Positions 7,458-16,024 of a DNA stretch of 52,661 nucleotides are shown here, piece after piece; positions within the stretch are counted from its first letter, which is position 1, and every line of letters starts with the position of its first letter. The notes under the pieces are model-generated. The model worked only from the letters and a program-made list of their open reading frames with translations. It did not search any database and was not told the DNA's origin. Origin of the DNA: Actinophytocola sp044466355 (GTDB taxonomy: Bacteria > Actinomycetota > Actinomycetes > Mycobacteriales > Pseudonocardiaceae); assembly GCF_044466355.1 (NCBI RefSeq), contig NZ_JBITMQ010000029.1, forward strand, positions 1 through 52,661. The letters are read 5' to 3'. The position numbers were made by a program, and so were the translations under genes.

Positions 7458-8955
7458 CGCACCGGCGGTCTCCCTGCGGGGGATCGTCAAGCGCTACCCC
7501 GGCGTCCTCGCCAACGACCACGTCGACCTCTCCGTCGCACCCGGCGAGATCCACGCGCTCATGGGCGAGAACGGCGCGGGCAAGTCGACGCTCATGTCCA
7601 TCCTGTATGGACTGTCCAGGCCCGACGAGGGGACGGTCGAGCTCGACGGCCTGCCGGTGTCGTTCTCCTCCGCCGCGGCGGCCATCGACGCCGGGGTCGG
7701 CATGGTGCAGCAGGGGTTCGCCCTGTTCGACACGCTGACGGTGACCGACAACGTGGTGTTCGGCGCCGAGCCCACCCGGTTCGGGCTGCTCGACCGGCGC
7801 ACCGCGCGGGCCGCGGTCGCGGAGCTGATCGAGCGGCACGGCCTGCGGCTGCGGCCCGGCGACAAGGTCGGTGACCTGCCGGTCGGGGTGAAGCAGCAGG
7901 TGGAGATCCTGAAGCTGCTGTACCGCAGGGCGCGGGTGCTGATCCTCGACGAGCCGACCGCGGTGCTGACGCCCGCGGAGACGGACCGGCTGTTCGACGT
8001 GCTGCGCGGGCTCGCCGCCGACGGGCACACGATCCTGTTCGTGTCCCACAAGCTGCACGAGGTCCTCGCGTTGAGTGACAACGTCACCGTGCTGCGCGAC
8101 GGCCGCGTCACCCTTCGAGCGAAGACCGCGGACACGGACCGTGCCGCCCTGGCCGCCGCCATGACCGGCCGGGACGTGGAACTGGACAAGATCTATCCGG
8201 CGGGGTCGCCCGGCGAGGTCGTCCTGTCGGTGCGGGGGCTCATCGTCGCGGGCCACGGCAAACCCGCCCTCGACGCCGTGTCGCTGGACGTCAGGGCGGG
8301 CGAGGTGGTGGGCGTCGCGGGTGTCGCGGGCAACGGGCAGACCGAGCTGATCGCCGCCATCGCCGGCCTGCGCACCCCCGACGCGGGCACGGTCACCGTG
8401 CGCGGCAAGGACATCATCCGCCTGTCGGTGCGGGAGCGGCGTGCGGCCGGGCTCGCGCACATCCCCGAGGACCGCGCGCACACCGGCAGCGCACCGGGCG
8501 CGAAGCTCGGCGACAACCTCGCGACCGGGTTCCAGCGGCGGCTCGCGCGGCGCGGCTGGCTGCGGCCCGCGCGGCGCCGGGACCACGCACGCGGGATCGT
8601 CGAGCGGTTCGGGGTGCGCGCGGCGAACCAGGACGTGCCGATGCGCACGCTGTCCGGCGGCAACCAGCAGAAGGCGATCCTCGGCCGCGAGCTGACCCAC
8701 GACGCACCGGTGCTGCTGGTCGAGCAACCGACCCGCGGCGTGGACATCGGCGCGATCGTCAACATCCACCAGCAGCTGATCTCCTACCGCGACGCCGGGC
8801 ACGCGGTGCTGCTCGTGTCGGCCGAGCTGTCGGAGATCCGCGCGCTCGCCGACCGCGTGCTGGTGATGTACGAGGGCCGGGTGGTCGCCGAACTGACCAA
8901 GGACGACGCGACGTACGAGGCGCTCGGTCTCGCGATGGCCGGGGGCGCGTCGTGA
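7438..8955 (+). CDS. Nucleoside/sugar ABC importer ATPase, double domain
   Basis: A 505-residue protein with two fused ABC domains, as in NupO/RbsA-type importers. Domain 1 has Walker A GENGAGKST and Walker B VLILDEPTAVLT. Domain 2 has the degenerate Walker A VAGVAGNGQTE, signature LSGGNQQK and VLLVEQPTRGVDIGA, exactly the asymmetry usual for this family. The start ATG lies inside the end of the lipoprotein gene; a longer in-frame start is possible. The last codon overlaps the first permease (GTGA). It powers import of the nucleoside bound by the upstream lipoprotein. Confidence 0.93.
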   Translation: MTPQRPDAPAVSLRGIVKRYPGVLANDHVDLSVAPGEIHALMGENGAGKSTLMSILYGLSRPDEGTVELDGLPVSFSSAAAAIDAGVGMVQQGFALFDTLTVTDNVVFGAEPTRFGLLDRRTARAAVAELIERHGLRLRPGDKVGDLPVGVKQQVEILKLLYRRARVLILDEPTAVLTPAETDRLFDVLRGLAADGHTILFVSHKLHEVLALSDNVTVLRDGRVTLRAKTADTDRAALAAAMTGRDVELDKIYPAGSPGEVVLSVRGLIVAGHGKPALDAVSLDVRAGEVVGVAGVAGNGQTELIAAIAGLRTPDAGTVTVRGKDIIRLSVRERRAAGLAHIPEDRAHTGSAPGAKLGDNLATGFQRRLARRGWLRPARRRDHARGIVERFGVRAANQDVPMRTLSGGNQQKAILGRELTHDAPVLLVEQPTRGVDIGAIVNIHQQLISYRDAGHAVLLVSAELSEIRALADRVLVMYEGRVVAELTKDDATYEALGLAMAGGAS

Positions 8956-9932
8956 GGACCGTGGCCGTCACCCTGCTGGCCGCGCTGGTGCTCGGCGCGG
9001 TCCTGCTCGCCGCCACGGGCGCGAACCCGCTCGAGGCGTACCAGGCGATCGTCACCGGCGCGTTCGGCCCGGACGGCCTCGCCGACACGCTCGCCTACGC
9101 GGTGCCGGTCGTCGGTATGGCGACCGCGCTCGCGATCCCCTTGCGTGCCGGGATGGTCAACCTCGGCGGCGAGGGCCAGCTGGTGCTCGGTGCGATCAGC
9201 GCGATCACGGTGGGCCTGCACGTGCCCGGCCCGCTCGGGCTGGTGGCGGCGCTGGTCGCGGGTGCGCTGGCCGGTGCGCTGTACGCGTCGGTCGCCGCCG
9301 TGTGCGAGACCCGGATGGGCGTCCCCCTGCTGGTGACGACGCTGCTGCTCAGCTACCCGGCGATGTCGTTCGCCGCGTACCTGGTGCGGTTCCCGATGCG
9401 GGACGAGGGGTCGAGCCTGCCGCAGAGCGACCAGCTGCCCGCGGACGTGCGGTTCGCGGAGCTGGCGCCCAGCCTGTGCCTGATCGTCGCGGCGGTGGTG
9501 GTGTACGCGGTGGTGGACGCCAGGACGCCCGCCGGGTTCGAGACGCGGGTGACGGGGTGGGGGCCTCGGTTCGCGCAGTACGCGGGGATCGACCGGCCCG
9601 CGCTGACGGTCAAGCTGCTGGCCTGCTCGGGTGGGCTCGCCGGGCTGGTGGGGGCGGTGGTCGTGCTGGGCTTCCCGCACCGGTTCATCGACGGTGCGCT
9701 GATCACGCCGCAGTACACGTGGATCGGGCTGCTGGCGGCGTTGCTGGCGGCGGCGAACCCGCTGGGAACGTTGGTGGCCGCGGTGTTCTTCGCCGCGCTG
9801 ACCAGCGGCGGCTTCGCGATGGAACGCGTGACCCAGGTACCACGCGAACTGACGGCGGTGCTCCAGGCGGTGCTGATCATCTTCCTGGCCGCGGCGACGG
9901 GCCTGCTGCGCAAGAGGAGGAACCCGGCATGA
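8952..9932 (+). CDS. Nucleoside ABC importer permease 1
   Basis: A 326-residue permease of the BPD_transp_2 family (NupP/YufP-like) with about eight to ten membrane helices. The motif PLRAGMVNLGGEGQLVLGA near residue 70 is the conserved loop of simple-sugar/nucleoside permeases. It starts with GTG overlapping the ATPase stop. Its own stop overlaps an ATG at 9929 that has an excellent AAGAGGAGG ribosome site. That ATG was presumably the original coupled start of permease 2, but the following reading frame now runs into a repeat array. Confidence 0.92.
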   Translation: MRTVAVTLLAALVLGAVLLAATGANPLEAYQAIVTGAFGPDGLADTLAYAVPVVGMATALAIPLRAGMVNLGGEGQLVLGAISAITVGLHVPGPLGLVAALVAGALAGALYASVAAVCETRMGVPLLVTTLLLSYPAMSFAAYLVRFPMRDEGSSLPQSDQLPADVRFAELAPSLCLIVAAVVVYAVVDARTPAGFETRVTGWGPRFAQYAGIDRPALTVKLLACSGGLAGLVGAVVVLGFPHRFIDGALITPQYTWIGLLAALLAAANPLGTLVAAVFFAALTSGGFAMERVTQVPRELTAVLQAVLIIFLAAATGLLRKRRNPA

Positions 9933-10388
9933 CTGTGGACAACTCCGCCCGCGCGGCCCGGAACTGTCGGTCCTCCGCGGTAGCGTGGATGTCGGGGGTC
10001 CCCTGGGGGTGCGAGTGGGACTTTCGTTCGGGGTGTGCCCGTGTGGGTGTGGATGGCGTGTTGTGTGGCGCGGGGGATTGTCGGTTCGCGTCGGTAGCGT
10101 GGATGTCGGGGGCCCCCTGGGGGTGCGAGTGGGACTTTCGTTCGGGGTGTGCCCGTGTGGGTGTGGATGGCGTGTTGTGTGGCGCGGGGGATTGTCGGTC
10201 CGCGTCGGTAGCGTGGATGTCGGGGGCCCCCTCGGCGAGCGAGTGGGACTTTCGTTCCGGATGTGCCCGTGTGGGTGTGGGCGATCTGCCGCGAGGTGAG
10301 CGGAACTGTCGGTGTCTGCCGGTAGCGTGGAAATCGGGGGGCCCCGGGCTGCGTGAATGGGACTCTCGCTCGGGTTCGGGGGCTCGTC
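9929..10388 (+). repeat. Cluster 1: four 114-bp tandem repeat units inside the importer operon
   Basis: Units begin at TGTCGGT positions 9965, 10079, 10193 and 10307, exactly 114 bp apart; the middle copies are almost identical. Each unit has TGTCGGT-N9-TANNNT, then a G5-C4/C5 palindrome about 10 bases on, then the conserved tail A/GTGGGACTTTCGTTCGGGG. The N9-TANNNT spacing matches the mycobacterial RecA-NDp (PafBC) promoter. Because 114 is a multiple of three, the frame from ATG 9929 stays open and would encode a 155-residue protein with a 38-residue Cys-rich repeat. I regard this as probably incidental. The array separates the coupled start signal from the body of permease 2, which is in another frame. 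Confidence 0.85.
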
Positions 10389-11285
10389 GTGGTTGACGCC
10401 GCTCTCTTCTCCTCCGCGCTCGGGGCGCTCACGCCCATCCTCTTCGCCGCGCTGGCCGGGGCGCTCTGCCAGCGGGCCGGGGTCTTCAACATCTCCCTCG
10501 AAGGCACCATGCTCGTCGGCGCGTTCGCCGGGGTCGCGGGCAGTTGGTACACCGGCAGCGTGTGGCTCGGCGTGCTGATCGCCGTCGTCGCCGGGACCGC
10601 CTACTCCCTGGTCCTCGCCGTCGGGCACGTCACCCTCGGCGGCGACGCGATCGTTCTCGGGGTCGCGATCAACCTGCTCGCCGTCGGGCTCACGTCGTTC
10701 CTCATCCGCACCGTCTTCGGCACCCGCGGCACCTTCAGCGACCCGGCACTGCAGGGGCTCGACGCGATCCACATCCCCCTCGTGCGGGACATCCCGTTCG
10801 TCGGGCGTGTCCTCTCCGGGCACTCCGTGCTGGTCTACCTGTCGTGGCTCGCCGTCGTCGCGTTGGCGGTACTGCTGTACCGGCACCTGTGGGGGCTGCG
10901 CCTGCGCGGCATCGGCGAGCGTCCGGACGCCGCCGCCAGCCTCGGGGTCAGCGTCACCCGCTACCGGTACGGCGTGATCCTCGCCGGCGGCGCGCTCTGC
11001 GGCCTCGCCGGCGCACAGCTCGCGCTCGGCAACGTCACCCTCTTCTCCGAGAACATGACCGCGGGCCGCGGCTGGATCGCCGTCGTCGCGGTCATGCTCG
11101 GCCGCGCGCTGCCGTACGGGGTGCTCGCCGCCGCCGTCCTCTTCGGACTCGCCGAGGCCTTCGGCTTCCGGCTCCAGGGCATCGGGCTGCCACAGCAGGC
11201 CACCGACGCCGCCCCGTACGTCGTCACCCTCCTGGCGCTGTTCGTCTCCAGCGCCCGGATCCGCAGAACCAGGGAGAGCACATGA
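10389..11285 (+). CDS. Nucleoside ABC importer permease 2, 5' end displaced by repeats
   Basis: A 298-residue BPD_transp_2 permease (NupQ-like), partner of permease 1. It contains the family loop CQRAGVFNISLEGTMLVGAFAG and about eight helices. I place the start at GTG 10389 (VVDAALFSSALGALTP); GTG 10353 is the other in-frame option but lies within the last repeat unit. The strong coupled start at 9929 is in a different frame, so a repeat insertion seems to have replaced the native 5' end. Length is close to the normal 300 residues, so the protein may still be functional. The last repeat unit's promoter-like motif could drive this gene and those downstream. Confidence 0.82.
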   Translation: MVDAALFSSALGALTPILFAALAGALCQRAGVFNISLEGTMLVGAFAGVAGSWYTGSVWLGVLIAVVAGTAYSLVLAVGHVTLGGDAIVLGVAINLLAVGLTSFLIRTVFGTRGTFSDPALQGLDAIHIPLVRDIPFVGRVLSGHSVLVYLSWLAVVALAVLLYRHLWGLRLRGIGERPDAAASLGVSVTRYRYGVILAGGALCGLAGAQLALGNVTLFSENMTAGRGWIAVVAVMLGRALPYGVLAAAVLFGLAEAFGFRLQGIGLPQQATDAAPYVVTLLALFVSSARIRRTREST

Positions 11286-12019
11286 CCGGGCCGACAACGC
11301 TGCCCATCACCAAGATCCCGCGCGCCGGGCTGCCCGGCCTCGCGCTCGTGGTCGGCGACCCCGCCCGCGCCACCGCCGTCGCGGGGTTGCTCACCGACGC
11401 GAACCTGATCGGTGAGAACCGGGAGTACCGCAGCTACCAGGGACTCTGGCAGGGCACGCCGGTCGTGGTGTCCTCGCACGGGGTCGGCGGGCCGGGCGCG
11501 CTCTGCCAGTTCCAGGAACTGGCGGAGGCCGGGGTGCACACGTTCCTCCGCTTCGGCACCGCCGGCGCGCTGCGTGCCGACATCGTGGACGGCGACCTGG
11601 TCATCGCCGAGGCCGCGGTCCGCGACGACGGGGTCACCCAGCAGCTCGTGCACCCCGAGTACCCGTCGTTCGCCACCGCGGAGGCGGTGCTCGCGCTGAC
11701 CGCCGCCGCACGCGCCCACGAAGCGCGGGCGCACCGCGGTGTCGTGTGGACCCGGGCCGCGTTCAGCCCGCTGGTGCGTGAGCTGCCGATGCGCGACTAC
11801 CTCGCCGCCGGCGTGATCGCCATCGAGATGGAGCTGGCCACCCTGCTCGTCTTCGCCGCGCTGAAGGGGCTGCGTGCCGGTGGGGTGCTGGTCATCGACG
11901 GCAACGCTACCGTCGACAACACCGACCCGACCTCGTACGACCCGCACCGCCAGGTCGTCGTCGACGGGGTCGCGCGGGGCAGCGCGGTCGCACTGGACGC
12001 ATTGGTGGCACTGGCATGA
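11282..12019 (+). CDS. Nucleoside phosphorylase (uridine/MTA phosphorylase-like)
   Basis: A 245-residue PNP/UDP-family phosphorylase that cleaves a nucleoside with phosphate to base and pentose-1-phosphate. Visible family features are the glycine-rich phosphate segment VVSSHGVGGPGA, FGTAGAL, and the nucleoside-binding AIEMELATLLVFAAL. It starts with ATG overlapping the permease stop. In this operon, directly ahead of the methylthioribose-phosphate genes, the likely substrate is 5'-methylthioadenosine, giving adenine and methylthioribose-1-phosphate. Sequence alone does not separate this from uridine phosphorylase. Confidence 0.8.
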   Translation: MTGPTTLPITKIPRAGLPGLALVVGDPARATAVAGLLTDANLIGENREYRSYQGLWQGTPVVVSSHGVGGPGALCQFQELAEAGVHTFLRFGTAGALRADIVDGDLVIAEAAVRDDGVTQQLVHPEYPSFATAEAVLALTAAARAHEARAHRGVVWTRAAFSPLVRELPMRDYLAAGVIAIEMELATLLVFAALKGLRAGGVLVIDGNATVDNTDPTSYDPHRQVVVDGVARGSAVALDALVALA

Positions 12020-13173
12020 GGTGGCGGGAAGCAGCGGACAAACTGGTCGACACGCTCCGGTCCGACGCGGCCGAACGTGACCTCGCGGGCGAGGATCCGA
12101 CGCGCGAGGTGACCCTCCTCAAGGAGTCCGGGCTCCTCACGCTCCTCATCCCCGCTGACCTCGGCGGCGCAGGGGAGAGCTGGCTCACCGCGAACACCGT
12201 CACCCGCATGGTGTCGGCCGCCGACCCGAACGTGGGGCATCTGCTCGGGTACCACTACCTGCAGTTGTGGCGTGGTGAGCTGTTCGAGCGGCCGGACCTG
12301 GTGACGCGGCTGCGGCGGGAAACCGTGGCGGGCAACCACTTCTGGGCCGGGGTGAGCAACCCGCTCGACGCCGCGCTCGAGCTGACGCCCGTCGACGGCG
12401 GTTTCCGGGTCAATGGCCGCAAGACGTTCGCGACCGGTGCCGCCGTCGCCGACCGGCTCGTCGTCAGCGCGACCCGCACGGACGACGACGAGAAGCTCAC
12501 GTTCGTGCTCGACGCGCGGGCCGACGGCCTCCGCTATCTCGGCGACTGGGACAACATCGGCCAGCGGCTCACCGCGAGCGGCGGTGTCGAGTTCACCGAC
12601 GTGTTCCTGCCGGAACGCGACGTGCTCGGCCCGCAGCCGGAGAACCAGTCGCCGCGCCTGTCGCTCGCCGCGATCGGGTTCCAGCTGTTCCTCACCCAGA
12701 TCTACGTGGGCATCGCGGAGGGCGCGCTGATCGAGGCCGCCGACTACACGCGGCACCGCGGCCGCCCGTGGTTCCTGTCCGGGGTGGACAGCGCGGTCGC
12801 GGACCCGCACATCCTCGCGGGGTACGGCGAACTGGTCGCGCAGGTGCGTGCCGCGGGCGCACTGACCGACGACGCGGCCCGCGCCCTCGGCGCGGCGTTC
12901 GACCGCGGGACCGAGCTGACCGACGAGGAACGCGGCGAGGCGGCCGTGACCGTCTCCGCCGCCAAGATCGTGGCGACCAGAGTGGTCAACGAGGCCACGT
13001 CGAAGGTGTTCGAGTTCGTCGGCGCCCGGGGCACGGCCAGCAAGTACGCGTTCGACCGCTTCTGGCGCAACGCCCGCACGCTCACCCTGCACGACCCGGT
13101 GGTCTACAAGGCACGCGAGGTCGGCGAACACTTCCTGACCGGCGAGTTCCCGCCGTTCACGGGGTACACATGA
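12016..13173 (+). CDS. DszC/acyl-CoA-dehydrogenase-fold flavoprotein monooxygenase
   Basis: A 385-residue protein with the acyl-CoA dehydrogenase fold but the sequence style of DszC/SfnC flavin-dependent monooxygenases: GNHFWAGVSNPLDAALELTPVDGGFRVNGRKTFATGA, and a C-terminal FEFVGARGTASKYAFDRFWRNARTLTLHDP helix. DszC-type enzymes use reduced flavin to oxygenate organosulfur compounds. Overlaps at both ends (4 bp) place it firmly inside the methionine-salvage operon, yet no step of the known pathway needs it. It may oxidise a sulfur-containing side product or alternative nucleoside. The function is inference. Confidence 0.75.
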   Translation: MRWREAADKLVDTLRSDAAERDLAGEDPTREVTLLKESGLLTLLIPADLGGAGESWLTANTVTRMVSAADPNVGHLLGYHYLQLWRGELFERPDLVTRLRRETVAGNHFWAGVSNPLDAALELTPVDGGFRVNGRKTFATGAAVADRLVVSATRTDDDEKLTFVLDARADGLRYLGDWDNIGQRLTASGGVEFTDVFLPERDVLGPQPENQSPRLSLAAIGFQLFLTQIYVGIAEGALIEAADYTRHRGRPWFLSGVDSAVADPHILAGYGELVAQVRAAGALTDDAARALGAAFDRGTELTDEERGEAAVTVSAAKIVATRVVNEATSKVFEFVGARGTASKYAFDRFWRNARTLTLHDPVVYKAREVGEHFLTGEFPPFTGYT

Positions 13174-14153
13174 GCACCCCGGTCCTCGCCGACAGCGTCC
13201 GGCTCACCGACGACGGCGTCGAGATCCTCGACCGGCGCGTGTTCCCCGAACAGCGGGTGTGGGTGCACTGCGGCGGCGTCGAGGACGTCGCGAAGGCCAT
13301 CGAGGACATGGTCACCCAGTCGTCCGGCCCGTACTTCGCCGCGCTGTGGGCGATGGTGCTCGCGGCACGCGAGGCCGCCCACCTCGAACCGGCGGCGGCC
13401 CGCGCCCACCTCGACGCCGCCGGGGAGCGGCTGATCGCCACTCGCCGCACCAACAACCACCTGCGCAAGGCGGTGGCCGCCGCGCTGTCCGACGTGGACG
13501 GACAAGCCGGGGAGGAGCTCGTCGCGACCGTGCTCGCCGGGGCGCGCGCCGGGGACGAGCGATACCGGTCCCGCAGCGCGGCGCTCGGACGCCATACAGC
13601 TGACCTGCTTCCCGACGGCGCGACCGTGCTCACGCACTGCTGGGCCGACCTGTACCTGGTCGAACTGGTGCGGGCGGCGGCGGACAAGAACGTGTCATAC
13701 ATCTGTACCGAAACCCGCCCGTACCGGCAGGGCGCCCGGCTCACCGCGGAGACACTGGCGGAGATGGGCGTCGACACCACTCTGATCACCGACGGCATGG
13801 GTGCCGCGGTCCTTGCCGAGGGCACGGTGGACGCGCTCGTCACTGCCGCCGACCGGGTCACCATGGACGGTCACGTGATCAACAAGATCGGCACGCTCGG
13901 GCTCGCGGTCGCCGCGGCCGCGTTCGACGTGCCGTTCCACGCGATGGTGCAGGCACCCGACCGGCTCGCGCCCACCGCCGCCGACGTCCCCATCGAGTAC
14001 CGCGACGGCAGGGAGATCGTGGACCGGCCCGGCATCCGCGGCCACTACCCGGCCTTCGATATCACCCCGCCGCGGTTCGTCACGACCGTCGTCACCGACC
14101 GAGGTCCCTTCGACCCGCGCCGGCTCGCCGGCTACTACCAGGAGGTTCCGTGA
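13170..14153 (+). CDS. mtnA: Methylthioribose-1-phosphate isomerase-like protein (MtnA/eIF2B family)
   Basis: A 327-residue eIF2B/MtnA-family protein expected to convert methylthioribose-1-phosphate to methylthioribulose-1-phosphate. Family landmarks are THCWADLYLVELV (catalytic cysteine position), YICTETRPYRQGARLTAETLAEMG, and ADRVTMDGHVINKIGTLGLAVAA (catalytic aspartate region). The Cys motif deviates from the usual THCNxGxLAT, so a related pentose-1-phosphate isomerase (for example 5-deoxyribose-1-phosphate) is possible. Neighbouring mtnC, mtnB and mtnD support the salvage role. It overlaps both neighbours by 4 bp. Confidence 0.75.
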   Translation: MSTPVLADSVRLTDDGVEILDRRVFPEQRVWVHCGGVEDVAKAIEDMVTQSSGPYFAALWAMVLAAREAAHLEPAAARAHLDAAGERLIATRRTNNHLRKAVAAALSDVDGQAGEELVATVLAGARAGDERYRSRSAALGRHTADLLPDGATVLTHCWADLYLVELVRAAADKNVSYICTETRPYRQGARLTAETLAEMGVDTTLITDGMGAAVLAEGTVDALVTAADRVTMDGHVINKIGTLGLAVAAAAFDVPFHAMVQAPDRLAPTAADVPIEYRDGREIVDRPGIRGHYPAFDITPPRFVTTVVTDRGPFDPRRLAGYYQEVP

Positions 14154-14851
14154 ACGCCGACTGGGTCGTGCTCGACATCGAGGGCACGCTCACCGCGACC
14201 AGCCAGGTGCACGTCGTGCTGTACGACTACGCGCGGCCGAGGTTGGGGTCGTGGATCGACGCGCACGGCGACGACCCGGTGGTCGCGGACGCCGTCGAAC
14301 AGGTCCGCAGGCTCGGCGGCCTCCCGGACGGCGCGAGCACGGACGAGGTCGTCGCGGTCCTGCACAGCTGGATGGACGCGGACCAGAAGATCGCGCCGCT
14401 CAAGACGTTGCAGGGCCTGATCTGGCAGAAGGGGTACGCGGACGGCGACCTCACCGCCGAGTTCTTCCCCGACGTGGCCCCCAGGCTGCGGCAGTGGCAC
14501 GAGGACGGGCTCCGGCTCGCGGTGTTCTCGTCCGGCTCGGTCGCCGGGCAGGTCGCGTTCTTCTCCCGCACCACCGACGGCGACCTGACCGGGTTGTTCG
14601 AACAGCACTTCGACACCGTCAACGCGGGACCGAAGCGCGAGGAGCCGTCGTACCGGGCGATCGCCGCCGCACTGGACGCCGACCCCGCGCGGCTGGTGTT
14701 CTTCTCCGACGTGCCCGCGGAACTGCACGCCGCGGACGCCGCGGGCTGGCAGACCGTCGGCGTGGCCCGCGACGGCGAACCGTTCGGTGACGCCGACTTC
14801 GCACCGCACCGAACGATCCGGTCGCTCACCGAGGTCGAGGTGTCCCGGTGA
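14150..14851 (+). CDS. mtnC: Acireductone synthase (enolase-phosphatase E1, MtnC)
   Basis: A 233-residue HAD-superfamily enzyme that enolises and dephosphorylates 2,3-diketo-5-methylthiopentyl-1-phosphate to acireductone. It has the distinctive DIEGT nucleophile motif of MtnC at residues 9-13, the LKTLQGLIWQKGYADGDL segment, the second HAD motif FSSGSVAGQ and the third FFSDVPAELHAADAAGW. The GTG start is preceded by AGGAGG inside the end of mtnA and overlaps its stop codon. Length is normal for bacterial MtnC. Confidence 0.92.
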   Translation: MNADWVVLDIEGTLTATSQVHVVLYDYARPRLGSWIDAHGDDPVVADAVEQVRRLGGLPDGASTDEVVAVLHSWMDADQKIAPLKTLQGLIWQKGYADGDLTAEFFPDVAPRLRQWHEDGLRLAVFSSGSVAGQVAFFSRTTDGDLTGLFEQHFDTVNAGPKREEPSYRAIAAALDADPARLVFFSDVPAELHAADAAGWQTVGVARDGEPFGDADFAPHRTIRSLTEVEVSR

Positions 14852-15438
14852 GCGTGGGGCAGCGGCTCGCCGACGAGGCGGCCCGCTACGCGTCGATGGG
14901 CTGGATGCGCGGCACGTCCGGCAACCTGTCGGTGGTGCTTCAGCGCGACCCGCTGCGGCTCGCGGTCACGGCGAGCGGCTTGGACAAGGGTGAGCTGACC
15001 GAGTCCGACCACGTCGAGGTCGACGCGGACGGGCAGCCGGTCAGCGACGGCGTGCCGTCCGCGGAGGCCGGGTTGCACGCGCGGATCGCGGCGGTGTCGG
15101 GCGCGGGCGCGGTCGTGCACGTCCACGCGATGGCGCCGGTGCTCGCGGCGGAACGCTGGCCGGGCGGGGTGGAACTGTGCGACCTGGAGATGCTGAAGGG
15201 GTTCGGCCGCGCCGCGCACGACGACCTCGTCACCATCCCCGTGATCCGGAACGGCCAGGACATGCGGGTGCTGGGCGACGCGTTCGAACGCGGCTACCGC
15301 GCCGACACCCCGGCCCTGATCGTCGCCCGTCACGGCGTGTACGTGTGGGGCGACGACCTGCGGCAGGCCCGGCACCGCCTGGAGTGCCTCGAATGGCTGC
15401 TGCGGTTCATACTCGAATCGGGAAGGGACCCACGATGA
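14848..15438 (+). CDS. mtnB: Methylthioribulose-1-phosphate dehydratase (MtnB)
   Basis: A 196-residue class II aldolase/adducin-family protein that dehydrates methylthioribulose-1-phosphate. MtnB features include GWMRGTSGNLS near residue 17, VTASGLDKGEL, the zinc-binding HVHAMAPVLA near residue 90, EMLKGFG, and the C-terminal zinc histidine in ARHGVYVWG. The GTG start overlaps the stop of mtnC. Substrate comes from the isomerase and product goes to MtnC. Length and motifs indicate an intact enzyme. Confidence 0.9.
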   Translation: MSVGQRLADEAARYASMGWMRGTSGNLSVVLQRDPLRLAVTASGLDKGELTESDHVEVDADGQPVSDGVPSAEAGLHARIAAVSGAGAVVHVHAMAPVLAAERWPGGVELCDLEMLKGFGRAAHDDLVTIPVIRNGQDMRVLGDAFERGYRADTPALIVARHGVYVWGDDLRQARHRLECLEWLLRFILESGRDPR

Positions 15439-16010
15439 CACTGCTGACCGTGTGGGCCGGCGACGACCCGGACACCGTCCTGCTCAGGACCGAGGACGGC
15501 GCGACGATCGCCGACGAGCTCAAGGAACTGGGTGTGCGCTTCGAGCGCTGGCCGGTGGTCGAGGACCTCCCTGCCACCCCGACGTCCGACGAGGTGCTCG
15601 CCGCCTACCAGTCCCACGTCTCCCGGGTGGTGGAGAACGAGGGCTACATCCTGGTGGACGCGCTGCACATGACGCCGGAGGACACCGAGGAGTGGCGTGC
15701 GAAGGCGGCGGAGGCCCGCCAGAAGTTCCTGAACGAGCACACCCACGACGATGACGAGGACCGGTTCTTCGCCCGCGGCGCCGGCGTGTTCTACCTGCAC
15801 ATGCACGGCAAGGTGTACGCCGTCCTGTGCGAGGCCGGCGACCTGCTGAGCGTCCCGGCGAACACCACGCACTGGTTCGACATGGGCACCCGCCCGGACT
15901 ACGTGGCCATCCGGTTCTTCCACGACGAGGACGGCTGGGTCGGCAACTTCACCGGCGCCCGCCTCGCGGACACGTTCCCGGACTTCGACACCCTGGCCGA
16001 GGGCCGCTGA
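15435..16010 (+). CDS. mtnD: Acireductone dioxygenase (MtnD)
   Basis: A 191-residue cupin that oxidises acireductone to the keto-acid precursor of methionine (Fe form) or to an off-pathway product (Ni form). Metal ligands fit the family: His102, His104 and Glu108 in the HTHDDDE segment, and His146 in NTTHWFDMG. RFFARGAGVFYLH follows the first ligands as in other ARDs. The ATG overlaps the stop of mtnB. It is the last recognised step of the pathway here; the final aminotransferase is not in the window. Confidence 0.93.
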   Translation: MTLLTVWAGDDPDTVLLRTEDGATIADELKELGVRFERWPVVEDLPATPTSDEVLAAYQSHVSRVVENEGYILVDALHMTPEDTEEWRAKAAEARQKFLNEHTHDDDEDRFFARGAGVFYLHMHGKVYAVLCEAGDLLSVPANTTHWFDMGTRPDYVAIRFFHDEDGWVGNFTGARLADTFPDFDTLAEGR

Positions 16011-16024
16011 GCTGAGTTCTCGTC

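Noticed and set aside
9929..10396. A 155-residue protein with four 38-residue Cys-rich repeats starting at ATG 9929
   Set aside because: The frame has a good ribosome site, but the opposite strand and other frames are equally open because the repeat length is a multiple of three. The same DNA motifs occur in cluster 2 without keeping a frame, so selection appears to act on DNA, not protein.
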